A DNA stretch of 64,000 bases from Pyrocephalus nanus (lineage: Eukaryota; Chordata; Aves; Passeriformes; Tyrannidae). Both the position numbers and the translations under genes were made by a program. A model generated the notes under the pieces. It did no database searches. It was not told the origin of the DNA and worked only from the letters and a program-made list of their open reading frames with translations. This document shows, piece after piece, positions 39,234-50,984 of the stretch. The stretch lies in the NCBI GenBank assembly GCA_038380795.1, contig CM076266.1, positions 44,972,425 to 45,036,424 of the forward strand, given 5' to 3'. The number at the start of each line of letters is the position of its first letter. Position 1 is the first letter of the stretch.

Positions 39234-40407
39234 CCAAATTAACAGGTCTGTAGTCTTGCATAGAATTTTAAATCTAGACACATGGAGATGAATTCAATAT
39301 AATCCACTTAGGTGGGTTCACACTCAGTTTAGCTCACCTAGAAAGTACCTTTTCATGTTTCCAAAATCCTGCTTTTGTTCCACTTGAATAACAGGTTAGT
39401 TGGGAAAGGAAGCAAAAGAACAAGAAAGAAAAACTAATTTTCCATTCCTTGGGCCTGTTTGGAAATAAAAAACAAATTTGTATTAATTTCTAGACAAATA
39501 AAAACATCTACTCCCTGAAAAATTTAGCTCACATTCACATAAAGAATATTCACCTACATATAACTGTTTTTTTGAGCATCCACCAAACTTTTTCTCTCCT
39601 CTCTTATAATCGGAGAGATGCTTTGAAAGTCTCTGACGGGTGAGATCAGCCTGGAGATAATAATTGTGTCGCTCTGCAGCACCAACTGGGACTTCCCCCT
39701 GTTCGGGAAGTTGCTAGGCTACTATCTTAAAGAGACAACTCACTTGATTAATTGCAAATACAGGTTGCTTTATGAAAAAGTTAATACATTCATAACAACA
39801 AAGTCTGAGGAAATAGCAGACTGATTATCAGAACTTGCAGTATTCCCTGAATACAGGATTAAGGAACAAAAGCGCAGCTTTTAAAAACAGTTGCAGTCTG
39901 AGCTAACTCCAGTCCTGCTTTCAGTCGTGAGGTATTACCATGCTACTGGTAAATCACCATTTAATGAAAATCACAAAACACTTGTTCCTAGAGTGTGATA
40001 TTGAAAATAAATATTACCTCACTCACTTCGTACTAATGTAACTGGCAAAAAACTTCTGTAATATTCTAGGGTTCCTTTAACCCAAATATGCCTTGGAGGA
40101 GAGTATATTCTGGTATGTGTTTGCACTGGATGTCAGACTGCTGATACTTTGCTTTTTCATTAAATATCTTATTACTTGAAACTCTTCAAAGGGCTAAGCA
40201 GCTTTCATTCCTCAGATCATGCAGTTATTTTATGAATAAATGTAATATGGTAATACATATGATAATTAAAAATAGATATTAAAAAAATGTGAGCACCTGG
40301 TTTCATATGAATAGAACTTTCAGAAATTATTTTAATTTCCATGAAATTTGTTGACAAAAACTGGAGAATAAAGTCTTTGAAATTTTCTTTGCCATTTTTT
40401 AAGCTTC
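39234..40407. other. unique sequence with an unexplained block at 39.6-39.9 kb
   Basis: The stretch 39605-39720 has CpGs (ATCGGAG, CTGACGGGTG, GTGTCGCTC and TTCGGGAAG), unusual for this desert. TTGCTTTATGAAAAAG near 39766 follows. An eroded - strand LTR is one possibility, but I cannot match it to a family. Confidence 0.35.
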
Positions 40408-40432
40408 TTTTTTTTTAAAAAAAAAAAAAAAA
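40408..40432. repeat. (T)9(A)16 tract
   Basis: Nine T run directly into sixteen A, followed by GGCAACCTCCCC. It is the only A run of 15 or more in the window and is partly self-complementary. Confidence 0.93.
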
Positions 40433-43015
40433 GGCAACCTCCCCAAAAAACCCAACTAAACACCCAAACTCCCTTTGATGTTTCAATATTCCTTAGAAAT
40501 CTGAGAACATTTAAAAAATACTTTCTGTATTTTTAAAAGCTACTTAAGGCAAATCAAATATTTTCAGGTGGCTTTACATGTAAGTCTTTATATAAGCAGC
40601 ACACATCTCATCCTGATTCTGATTTTTCTGAAAGCTTCACTAATATCTTGTTTTCCTAAAGCTCCAAATAGAATGTCTATGTATGATTTAAAAGCAGTTT
40701 GGCACTTTTTTTGTGGTCACAACAATGGGAATACATTGGACTTTCACTGGTAGGCCTCAGTTTAGGTAGGAGATGTTAAGAAATGAGCAACCTGCAATGG
40801 ACTGAAAGAGCAGGTGAGGGAGTAACAATACAGCACAAAGCTTCAGTGGACAAGATAAAGAGTAGAAAACATTGAAAAAGCTCTGGATGAAATGTGCCTT
40901 CCAAACTCAAACCTATGGAGCTTGAAATCATTGGGAAGATATAGACACTGAGAAAAGTCTTACTGTTTAATAGGGCGTGTAAGTCTGACCTGAAGATTTC
41001 TCTAAGCTGTGCATGTTTATATGTGCTGGGAGTAGGTGATGAGGCACCTGTAAGTTCCAGTGTATTTATACTCTAGGTGAAAGCCAAGGAAATAAGATGT
41101 AGATCCTCTTTTGGTGCTGAAAGGTGGTTGGGAGAATGCTGCTGCTTCACATTAGATCATTTTGATGAGGTGAGGAGCACATCATCTTTATTTGTAATGT
41201 ATGAATGAGATAACCTTACATCTTAGTATTCCACACCTGTTTCGCTCAAACAATACTTGAGGTTTCTTCATACTCTGTAAAGGCTGAGGCATGTAGTCTA
41301 GACGGGGGGCTACATTGCTTAGTTTTTTACTGAATTTTTCCTTAGAATGAAATGTATAGTCACTGTTCTAAGAAAGAGCTGAGGAAAGCACTCTGTAAAA
41401 CGGGGTGTTACGGCATAACGTGACAAGGAAAAGGATGACAGTGGTGGAGCAGAAGGACTCTATTCCTATTTTGGTCTTATGAATGTGAAGATGTTTGGGA
41501 GTCACAGGACTTAGGGTGTCCTTTAGGGAAACTAAAGCTGCACAGAGACGTGACCGAAGTCAGTAGGTTCTATTGATAAACAACACAATAGTTTAGTTGA
41601 AAGATTAAGACCAGTTTTAGCTATAAACAAGAATATACTTTGCCATGGTCGTAAAACATGTCTAATGACAGACCAAGTATTTTGTGTAACAACTAAAAAT
41701 GTATTTTAGGTGATTTTTTTTTTTTTTTTTCAAAAATAAACTATATTTTATTTTAAAAGTTAGAATTCACTGATATGGAAAACAACATTTGGAATGGTTG
41801 TGAGTGTTACTTTGTTAGATGAAGAAAGAAATAATTTTTTTCTTTTTGTTTTTTTTTTCTTCTTTTTCAGATACATTGTATTTTCCTACCATACTGGGGT
41901 AACTTTTATTTTTTTTTATTAAATGGAACTTTAAATTCCATCTTCTGCTATTCATATCGTAAGACTAAAGCAAACTTACAGGACCATAAATACTTGGTTT
42001 CTGCATATAAAAAAAAGGTGCTTGCAAGTTTAGGGTAAACCTGTTGCATGGAGCTATGAGATGCAACTGTTGCACTTCTACTTTCTGGCTAAACAGCAAC
42101 ACAAATTGTTTTTTTCAGGCTGTTAAACATAATGTCATACAGTAAAAGTCCCTTGCTGTTGATACATTTTTGTCTTTCATTTTCAAATATTATTTTTTCC
42201 TGTAAATGTTAAGAATTTCACAATTCTTATTTTTCAAAAAATTAATGTAGGCTTTTTTTTTGCCTTTTTTTTAATGGCTCCACTATTTTATTTCAGAATC
42301 TAAAAAACTGATGTTTTGATTCAGAGATGAAAACCATTTACTGGACTCTATTTCAACCGCTTTTATGCTCTAAGGTGTGAACTGGCTATTCTTTCAAATG
42401 ATCATTGTCTTTTATAAACAAGAAGTAAGGAAGAATCATACGGAAAAATGTAGTTTTAACCCTTCTTCTAGTTCTTTTTGGAATTCTTGGGCCAATGGCC
42501 AACTCTCAGCTTTGCTGAATATTACAAGGTGTAATGAAAATGTAGATGACTTAAGTCAGCAAAATCAATTCCTGCATTCACAAAATAGGAATATTTCTTG
42601 TATTTCTGAACTTGGATTTTCCAGTTATTGTTATTTTTGTATATTCAGCTATACTTGTAAATAACCTGAAAAGGAAGCTTTTGGATTCCTATTGAAAATA
42701 GTATAATTAATATCTGTTTGAAAACAGCATGATTTTCTTATGCTTGAATACTGTGAAATGACAAGAAAAAGTAACAGAGCTCTAAACTATTAAATTTGAG
42801 TAATAGGATTTTTTTCCATTTTAAGTTAATGGATAGTCAAGTATTGAAAGAAAGTGGCCAAGCAATAGAAATCATTTTATGGTCATTCTCCAAAAACTCA
42901 TGGATCAGAAGCGGTAGAGCTAATGTTCCCTCAGAACAAGAGGATGGTGTATGTGACTTTTAAAAGTTTCCTATGTTTATTTTTGTATTCCAGTACATGA
43001 TGTTAATAGAATGTA
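40433..43015. other. unique AT-rich sequence with T tracts
   Basis: A run of 17 T lies at 41714-41730, and T-rich interrupted tracts at 41838-41870 and 42250-42272. No exon or transposon is recognised. The 95-codon + frame (42377-42664) shows no domain. Confidence 0.5.
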
Positions 43016-43128
43016 ACTTGGACCAACCTCATTTAATTTTGAAGTTCCCTCTAACTTTCAAGCTTCTAGTGGAAGAGCTGGACCAGACTACCTTATGAGG
43101 TTTATTCCAACTAAATGATTCTATGAGG
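43016..43128 (+). mobile_element. CR1 3' tail scraps, + strand, two in tandem
   Basis: AGAGCTGGACCAGACTACCT, then GAGGTTTATTCCAACTAAAT and GATTCTATGAGG (about 43074-43128) match the last ~55 bases of CR1. Just before, CTTGGACCAACC, then GAAGTTCCCTCTAAC (about 43016-43056) looks like a second, more diverged copy of the same tail. The first block is fairly sure and the second is tentative. Confidence 0.58.
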
Positions 43129-46100
43129 TTTTTTCCTGTGGATTTATGAATCCAGATATGTAATGCAACATGATTTTTCCTACTGTTTGTTTTCCACTGT
43201 TTAGGTATTTTATTTACCATCAGTTTCATATCAAAGTTAGTCAGTTGTTTTCTATGTGTACAAATATAACCACACACACGTGCACACAGATCCACAGTAC
43301 ACTCGCATGTACATATATTACAAAGTGGCTTTATATCTTGACTCAAATAGAGAACAAAGAATTCTATCTCTGTAGAAGTTTTCAGACATGCAAGAAATTT
43401 TCAAGTGTGTTCTTGATTTCATGTTCTGAAAACTGAAAATCCAGTGGGCAAAACTCACATTTTATAATGGAAAGAGGAGAAAGTATAAAAATTTTCAAGA
43501 AACTCCAAAATATTAGTCTTGGGCGACAGTGAGGCAGATGAAAGGATGAAACAGCAGTTTTGTAATAATCTCCAGTCTGTAGAAAGACACAAACTGTTTC
43601 TGTCATATTGTGTCACAACATAGACACTGCTCACTTTGTCCTTTTCCATCTTTGTTTACTGGGCTGCAATCAGTATAGCAACATTAAAAAAAACCCTAAG
43701 AAAAACAATAAAGTCTACCTTTATTTTAAGGAAAAAATTAAAGAACTTGTAAAAAATCCATGATGTGTTAAGAAATGCCACCAATCCATGTCCAGCCAAC
43801 CAGCACTGGCAGTTTCTATCTTGCAAAGTTACATCTATAACAATTGTTAAAATCATCAATTGGAATAAATCAATGTAACCCCGGAAAGTAAAATTTTAAT
43901 AGGAATAGAAAGGACTAGTGTCTCTGCTGAATACTGACATATATATTGCCAATATCCTGTTTATTTTTCTGCATACTGCTTGTCACACACAGACAAAAAA
44001 AAACCACAGTGAAAATTGCAGCATGTCAGATCACTAGCTCAGTCTGAGCCCCAAATGAATAAATGTTACAGTCTTCCTGACCTGACGTTTACATTCTTTG
44101 TATAATCTGTCAGTATTTCATCCTTGTTCAAGTAGTCAGAATTTCCCACAAAAGCATTTGCACTCACTGCAGAAAAGCTGCTGTAAGTGAGAGATTTAAA
44201 TAATATGTCCACCAAATAAACATAAAAAACTTATCATTGTGCTGAATGGAATGAATGCTTACTATGCTGCTTCACAACTGCTAATAAACTATACTGAGTC
44301 AAGTTACTCTGTCCATTCAGAGGTCTGAAGGTATCAAACCTAAAGCTTCAGTGCTGGTTTCACTGTTAAGTTGAAAAGGTGGTAGCTGCTGCAGTAAGGA
44401 AAAATGCTTTCCCTTTCTGAGCAGTTTCAGTGAATACTTACTTCTGAATTTCTCTGAAGACAGGGGAGAAAACCTTAATTTTCATGAGATCAAAAAAACT
44501 AAAACAATCATTTTAAATACCTTTGTATTACTCGTATTTGTCTCTCATTATCTAATACTTAAATAAAAAAGGTATCCCTTCCAGTTTTTATTCCCATTGC
44601 ACAAGAAATTGGAAAAGATATGTTTTATCTGTAATACAAATAGCAAAACTGAGACCTGCAAACAAAATAGTGGCATGTCAGTGGTCATGAAATTTTCAGT
44701 TATAACTCATAGGCTTACGTTATCTCTGTAAAGAGAATATGACTCTAGTCTTTTCATATCTGTGATGACATAACCATCTGATGCAACCTGAAGTTTAGAG
44801 TAACATATTAAGTATTCCAGCTTACCCCAGTGTCTTGTTACAGGACAGTTTTAAGGATCCTGCTACATAAACTGTATAATTACTTAAATTCAACTGTATT
44901 GCTCTCCTTCATACTTGCTAACCTTACTACCATCTGTTTAAAAATATTTTAACTACCTTTCTTTACCTTTATTCCTTCATTCCATTATAATTACAATTAA
45001 AGCATTATAAGTATATATTTAGATGTTATTTTTAGTTCTTGAGCAATTTTTTGCTGTCAAATATAAGCAGAACATGGAAGAATGTACTAGCTTCAATTCC
45101 ACTGGGGAAGAGGGAGCATGATAAAGCCATTTGATGTGATTTGCACTTAGAAAACAAATCTTTCTTGTCCAATAATTCAGCATTAAACAGCAGGACAAGA
45201 AACAGCAAAGAGTGTCTGCACACTACAGCCCATTAATTCAAGGATTACTTAGGTTATTAATGATATTTTTTGATGTTTAAACCAATAATGCATCTTAGCT
45301 ATATTTCGAAGTGTGGCTTTATAATATTACTTAACCTGAATGAAGATGAAATCTGCCAAGAAGAAAACACAGCTTCTATTTTCTGTAGGAAATAACAGCA
45401 GCAACAACAAAATATGTTAAAGCAGCCCCAAAACTGATATTTTACCTCACGACGTCTTTCAGCTTCTTGCCATATGCTAAAAATTCATTCTCTGATGAGC
45501 CTTTGAGCTGTCAGTCTGCCTCCCTAGCTTTTATCTCATTTTTTCTTCAGTATAAATGTCTTTTTGCTGGAAATTGTTTTATATCTTGCCTGACCATTTG
45601 ACTGTAGGGCATAGTTAGTTCTCACGCCTTCTATTAGAGGGACAGTGGACACAGCAGTCAAGCTAGGTCAATTAAGTGGCCACTACTATTAACATTAACC
45701 TTTTTAAAAGTCTGAACATTATGTATTAGAACGTATTTGGTACTAAATCAGTACCTCAGGGCAAAAAAACTACAAGTGAATCACCAATTTTTCACTTTTT
45801 TCCCCTTTGTATAAGGGTGAGTCTAGGGTGTGTTTTGCAGGGCACTCATTGGCTTGTGGATCAGTCACCTGTTATGTCAAATTCATAGGAGAAAGTTAAA
45901 AAAGGTCTTGATTTGACTGCCAACAGTGCAGCTTATTAAAGGTAATATTCTGCTTCTGAAAAATCTGATGTTGCTTCATATTGACATGAATCTTCTAAGC
46001 AGCTTTTGGATAAATTTTAACAATTTTAAATATGTATATGAATATCCAGTCTTTTCCTCTATTAAGTCATTTAACTAATAGTCCTGCTTTGGAAATAATA

Positions 46101-46315
46101 TTTTCTGCTCTTGTCATGTGCTACTTCATTTGGAGTAAAAAGCATGGCAGCAGTAGTATTCCTATATTTTTATTTATCCACATGGTGCCCTGTACAATAT
46201 CATTTGGTTTTTATTATCCTTGCCTGATAATCTGATTTTATGCAGAAGCATCAAGTTAGCTCTCTGGTGAGTTCCCACTGGTACCTTTTTACTTCCATGT
46301 TCAATGAATTTGTGT
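43129..46315. other. gene desert, nothing recognised
   Basis: A short CACACACA/GTGCACAC stretch lies at 43270-43290. Overlapping open frames of 64-105 codons on both strands at 43.0-43.9 kb show no recognisable domain. No repeat family is identified. Confidence 0.5.
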
Positions 46316-46618
46316 TCATGCCAACATGTATAGCAAGAAATAACGGAAGGAGAGAATCACTTGTAGTGTCATTGGCTGCAATAGAGTAAACAGAAGTAGA
46401 CCAAGTAGGAGGTGTTTCCTCTGGGCTGTGTCTGTAATTGGGTTCCCTGGGTGCACTGTAGGATCAGGAGCTTTTGAAGCTAATCTTACATTATCCTCAT
46501 GTACCACACATTGGTTTGCATTGTAGAGCCTGTGAACTTGATTCATTTTGTATGAAACAAAATCAAAATAGCATCTAATAGGAATTCCATTCACAACACC
46601 AAATTCAAACTGCCACAC
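46316..46618 (-). other. unrecognised 100-codon open frame
   Basis: This - strand frame ends just before a CR1 fragment and codes for 100 residues. Its composition is more protein-like than most frames here (for example NGIPIRCYFDF and HPGNPITDTAQRKH), with a hydrophobic C-terminal half. I do not recognise the sequence and see no domain, promoter or splice context. Part of a retrocopy or a chance frame are both possible, and chance is the more likely. Confidence 0.15.
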
Positions 46619-46631
46619 ATCTTCACTATAA

Positions 46632-46955
46632 TCTTGTCTAACCCTTCCCCTCCCTCTCCATGGCCAGGGACACCTTTCACTAGACCAGGTTGCTCAGAAC
46701 CCCATCCAACCTGGCCTTGAACACTTCCAGGGATGGGGCATTCACAGTTTCTCTGGGCAGCCTGTGCCAGTGCCCCACCAACCTCTCAAGAAAGAATCTC
46801 TTCCATATATCTAACCTAAATTTCCCCTCTTTCAGTTTGAACCCATTACTCTTCATCTTATTACCCTTCCTGGTAAACTTTCTTCAGAGCCGTGTTCAGA
46901 TACTGGAAGGTTGCCATGAGGTCTCCACACAGCCTTCTCTTCTCTTCTCTTCTTA
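46632..46955 (-). mobile_element. CR1 LINE 3'-end fragment, - strand
   Basis: On the + strand the block reads CCATGGCCAGGGACACC, CACTAGACCAGGTTGCTCAG, CCATCCAACCTGGCCTTGAA, CACTTCCAGGGATGGGGCAT, GGGCAGCCTGTGCCAGTGCC and TTGCCATGAGGTCTCC. This is the reverse complement of the CR1 3' region and the C-terminal end of its ORF. The right (5') end runs into a short TTCTC pentamer repeat (about 46934-46955). No terminal ATTCTATG repeat is left. It matches the family better than the 39-kb copy. Confidence 0.92.
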
Positions 46956-47641
46956 CAGTAAGGTGTAACTCTTCACTGAAGCTTCTTTTTTGAGTGGGAC
47001 TCAAAATGAAGAGTGTTTCATGTCTATCTGCCTACCTTTTTTTAATAAATCTGATTGTTGAAACTTCAATTTGTTGACTGTTTTTGTCAAATTTACTTGA
47101 AATTCATCAACAGATTCAGAAGGTATCAGGGAGTAACAGCTGAATAACCGAGTGATCTCATGTGCAGTGACATACCTTATTAGAAAATTCTCTCTTCAGG
47201 AGATCAAGAACACCAGGCATGTAATTCCAATAGAATTGTACTTAGAATTGTAAGATCAGCAAGGGAGACCCGGAAGATGGGAATGGGGAAATGATTGGGC
47301 ATTTGCCTAATGAACATAGTAAAGCTCAAATTTAAATGAAAAGTCTCTTCAACTTCAATACCTTACTCCACTAGATACTGACATATTTTTTTAATTAGAC
47401 TGTGGTGAACAGTACACATTTTTTTGAGGAGTAAAGACTTTTTTATAAAAAAACTAGGTTTTTTTCCCCCAAAAATATAGTTTTTGTGCACCACTTATCA
47501 GATTGCCTTTCTAAAGCTAAAATCTCCTATTTTATGATGTTTTAGAGAGTTAAATTCAAACCATCTCTTCTCCACCCTCAGCATTTCCTTTAAAGTTTTC
47601 AACAAAAATCCCACAAAGCCTGATGTAAAAAAACCAGTGCC
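46956..47641. other. unique AT-rich sequence, nothing recognised
   Basis: No repeat or coding signature, only short T runs near 47039 and 47458. Confidence 0.5.
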
Positions 47642-47678
47642 TCTTCTCTCTCTCTCTCTTTTTTTTTTTTTTTTTTTT
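47642..47678 (+). repeat. (CT)n followed by (T)20
   Basis: A CT dinucleotide tract runs to about 47659 and passes directly into 20 T, then CCCCTCAGG. The arrangement looks like a polypyrimidine tract followed by CAG, as at a 3' splice site. The 12-codon stretch after it stays open, but nothing supports an exon. Confidence 0.88.
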
Positions 47679-49189
47679 CCCCTCAGGGGATGTGAGAGTA
47701 AACTTTGTTTCTCAAGGTTCATCTGTCTGGATCACCATTATTTAATAAGTAGCTTTAGTCTCACAAATTTTCTCCTTGTATCTATGCCAGCCACAAATGC
47801 TCAGCTGCCCCAGATTTGAAAATATTATTGGTGAGTATGATAATTATCTATTTTCTGCCCTTCTTTCTCCTGCCAACAGCACCTTTATTCACTGTTTTTT
47901 CAGATATTATATTACTAAAGTTAGCTATGCTTCTTTAATAAAGCAAGGTTCTAGCCATGTTTTTGATTGTAACATTAAAAAGTTTTGAGAATCGGATAAG
48001 TTTAAACAGTCTTTTCAGCATCCAAGTGTCTTTTCCAGTGATGATATAAATAAATTTTAGTTTTGCATATCCCTTCTCCTGTTTTCTTAACTCTGAATCA
48101 AGTATTCATGCAGCAAATGTCAAGTTGAGAATTAATATACTATGAAAATAAAAGAAGTTAAATAGAGGAAAATATCCAGTGAAATTGCAGGTAAAAATGT
48201 AGTATTGAACTACTTCTTCTGCTAGTCATGTTTTTTTTTTTTTTTATGGGGATCAGTTGCAACTATTAAATTCTGTTTGTTTTAAACGCATTTTTGTGCA
48301 GGTGAACACAGTGCTTGTGCCTTCTGTTTTCTGAACCTGTTCCTCAAGCTAATGGTAGAACAAGAACAATGTATGGGGGAGCTCAACACACTGACCTCCA
48401 GCTGGGCTCCAATCTGTTAGAAAAGTTTCTATCTCCTTACATCTGCTATCCCCACTTGGATGTCTCTGATATCTTAGGACATGTCAGACAGCAAAGTGAA
48501 CTTAGCAACTGAATTGAGAACTTGCTGGCTGTGTGAGAGTGTAGAGAATGGTAATCTAGAACTTAATCAATGTAATTTCTGAATCTCTTTCCTCTGTTAT
48601 GAAGTTAGACTGCTGGATCACAGGTAGAAACATACTTTTAAACGTATAAATGTAGATATTTTCATTTGTAGCTGTATCTCATTCAAAGTATTTTTTCTAT
48701 GGCTCATTAATCATGAGCCAATGACCTCTGCAATATTGATTTCAGTGAATGCCAGAACTTATGCTGCTGCCACTGAGTAAAGCCTAATCATATAACACCA
48801 GCACCAGAATCACTTTGAACTCTTCTTGATTCTTTCTGTCTTTTTGCATGCAGAGTGTACTGTGAGCTAAGCTGCCTCCTTGTGCTCTGCACCAGGGACA
48901 GGATGTGAGAGGAAAGGAGAGAGAAGATTTTTTCTGAGTCTCAGTAAGATCCAACAACAGAATGTTTTAAGAAGAGATAATGATAATAAGGAGACAGGGA
49001 ATGAGTGAATTTTACACTGTTTCATGTGCTGGGCACCTGACAGTCATGAAGCATTGGGTGGACTCTGTGGATTCTCTCATGGCCGGCTGAGCAGATCTAT
49101 TTCTTAAAGACATTTTCCCTTTTTGTCATGTGAGCTAGAATATGATTTTCTTAGAAGAAAACAACTCTCACCGTCATTTCTAACATCAA
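47679..49189. other. unique sequence with (T)15 at 48231-48245
   Basis: A run of 15 T is at 48231-48245. A 65-codon + frame (48315-48512) follows but is unrecognised. No transposon is seen. Confidence 0.5.
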
Positions 49190-49445
49190 TCAGAAGAGAT
49201 GGTCTCGTAACAATTTTCTGATGCGCTGCTCCGTAACACAAGGTCATGAGAGTAGTGCAGTGCAGTTGAGTGCTGCCTGCAGGCTCCTCCATTGGGAAGA
49301 GCTGGCTGAGGTTGTCCTGCAGCCAAGAGATTTAAGCAGCACAGTGCAGCCTGAAGCTGGGGGTTCAGCACAGTGCAGGACAGCACAGGGCTGCACTTGC
49401 TGAGAATAACTGTGATATATATCACTGCCCTCTTGAGGCATGATG
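49190..49445. other. GC-richer block with internal repeats
   Basis: Four overlapping frames are open on both strands here, because stops are rare in GC-richer sequence. CAGCACAGTGCAG occurs twice (near 49337 and 49367) and CAGCACAGGGCTGCAC again near 49382, so the block holds a degenerate short repeat. CpG is scarce. Not recognised. Confidence 0.4.
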
Positions 49446-49753
49446 GTCTCCTAGGCAGGATCACTACACTGTTAGGAAAAACCCAACATGGATAAAGAAG
49501 GTATCCACTGATCACAAGACCCATAAAAACTGTGTCCCATGTTGGCTGAAGCCTTCTGTTAGGGGGGACAACTCACAGAAGATAGCCTTTCTAGTAGCAT
49601 TTCTAGATCAAAGAACTTCCAGAAGCTGATTTTTGTGTGCTTTATTATTAATATTTTAATAGTATACTCTATGCAAGTCTGATCTATACAAGCTGATTTT
49701 CGCAGTTGCTAATTAGCAATGTATGCAAACAAAAAAGCTCCAGACAGCTACTT

Positions 49754-49799
49754 TTTACTTACTATAACAGGAATAAGCATTCCTGTTATAGTAAGTAAA
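49754..49799. repeat. perfect 21-bp-stem palindrome (hairpin)
   Basis: The left arm (49754-49774, starting TTTACTTACTATAAC) and right arm (49779-49799, ending GTTATAGTAAGTAAA) are exact reverse complements around a 4-base loop, AAGC. A perfect 21-bp stem is very unlikely by chance. It may come from a palindromic duplication during replication (template switching). No transposon ends or target duplication are visible, and the tight loop is shorter than in usual microRNA precursors. Confidence 0.95.
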
Positions 49800-50914
49800 C
49801 CAAATTAAGAGATGGTTTTTATACAGCTTACTTCAAGTCCTTAAATAATTCCCCATGAAATATATGCAACAGCCATAGGCACATGAAATATTTTACATTA
49901 CCTTTGTGTAAAATATGTGACATGCCTGCCACACGTTTTCCTGACACCATTTCATAGTTTGCACAACAGTGATACCCTGGAGAAGGTACTGGTCTTTTAA
50001 GTACCACCCAGTTTCATAGCAGGTTTAGAAGATGTGGTACTAGGTTTGTCAGTGGGATGATTTTGGCAGTAGTGAAGCAGTAATACATTGCAGAATTTAG
50101 TCAGCTTGTGCTGATCCTAAAAAAAAGTATAATTGTGTGAGTCAGTATTGTGAAAGCAGTGAATCTGTGTTTACTTTCTTCTTCTATACAGAAGAAAGTA
50201 ATTAGAAAAAGCAATTAATTAATAAGCATATCATTCTGATCTGTAGCTACTTACTTCTACTGGAATAAGCTTCTAGACAAAGCCATTTATTAGTGAGCAT
50301 GTCATTGTGCTTATGTGAGTTTGCAAGGAAAATTATGTATTGAGACTCTGCCAGGAAGAAGTAAAGAAAAAATAGTGTCAGAAGTAAAAGTGGGAGTTGA
50401 GCATTCAATTGTGCTTGTTACACGTGCATTTTCTAAGATATAAATCAAGTCAAGGAAGCTTCAGTTGAAACGTGTTTGCTGAATGAGCTGATAACTGCAG
50501 TGGAAGGATATAAAGTGGGAGAAATATAGAACAACTCATGCTGCTATAAATGTGAACTACAAACCATGTAAATAGCACTGACTCCCACTGAGAATTTGAC
50601 TAGTCTTTCAGGCAGTTACCTTTATTTCTAAGCTTTGCCCAGCCTCAGCTATCAGTGTTACAGATTCTTGCCAGTTTTTAACAGACATTTTATGAACATT
50701 CACACACATATTTCAGAAGCTAATAAACTAACATTGCAGTAGCATTCCTCTTTTAAATGTATCAGTAACTGTTTTGAATCCATTGTAATTTGTATCCCAT
50801 GCACTAAACATTACTTCAGCAGGGTTTAAAATCAGTGCCATTAGGTGGCTCGCCTTGATATCTGTGTGATAAGAAGCAGCCTCTCATTGAGGGTACAAAA
50901 GTGTATTATTTAGT
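49800..50914. other. unique sequence with one small hairpin
   Basis: TTACTTTCTTCT (50171-50182) and AGAAGAAAGTAA (50190-50201) form a perfect 12-bp stem with a 7-base loop. Otherwise nothing is recognised. Confidence 0.6.
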
Positions 50915-50984
50915 AAATTAAGTTCTTTTTATAGTTGCTTTTTACAGCAAATTAAGTGCTTTTTTTATTATTGCTTTTTACAGC
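50915..50984. repeat. ~35-bp diverged tandem duplication
   Basis: Copy one (50915-50948) and copy two (50949-50984) both begin AAATTAAGT and end TTGCTTTTTACAGC. They differ in the T-rich middle by substitutions and a 2-base length change. Confidence 0.82.

Noticed and set aside
46690..46968. 92-codon + frame
   Set aside because: Antisense to the CR1 3' fragment at 46632-46955.
47642..47700. Polypyrimidine tract plus CAG as a real 3' splice site
   Set aside because: The tract is a CT/T microsatellite. The frame after it has no recognisable exon or matching 5' splice site.
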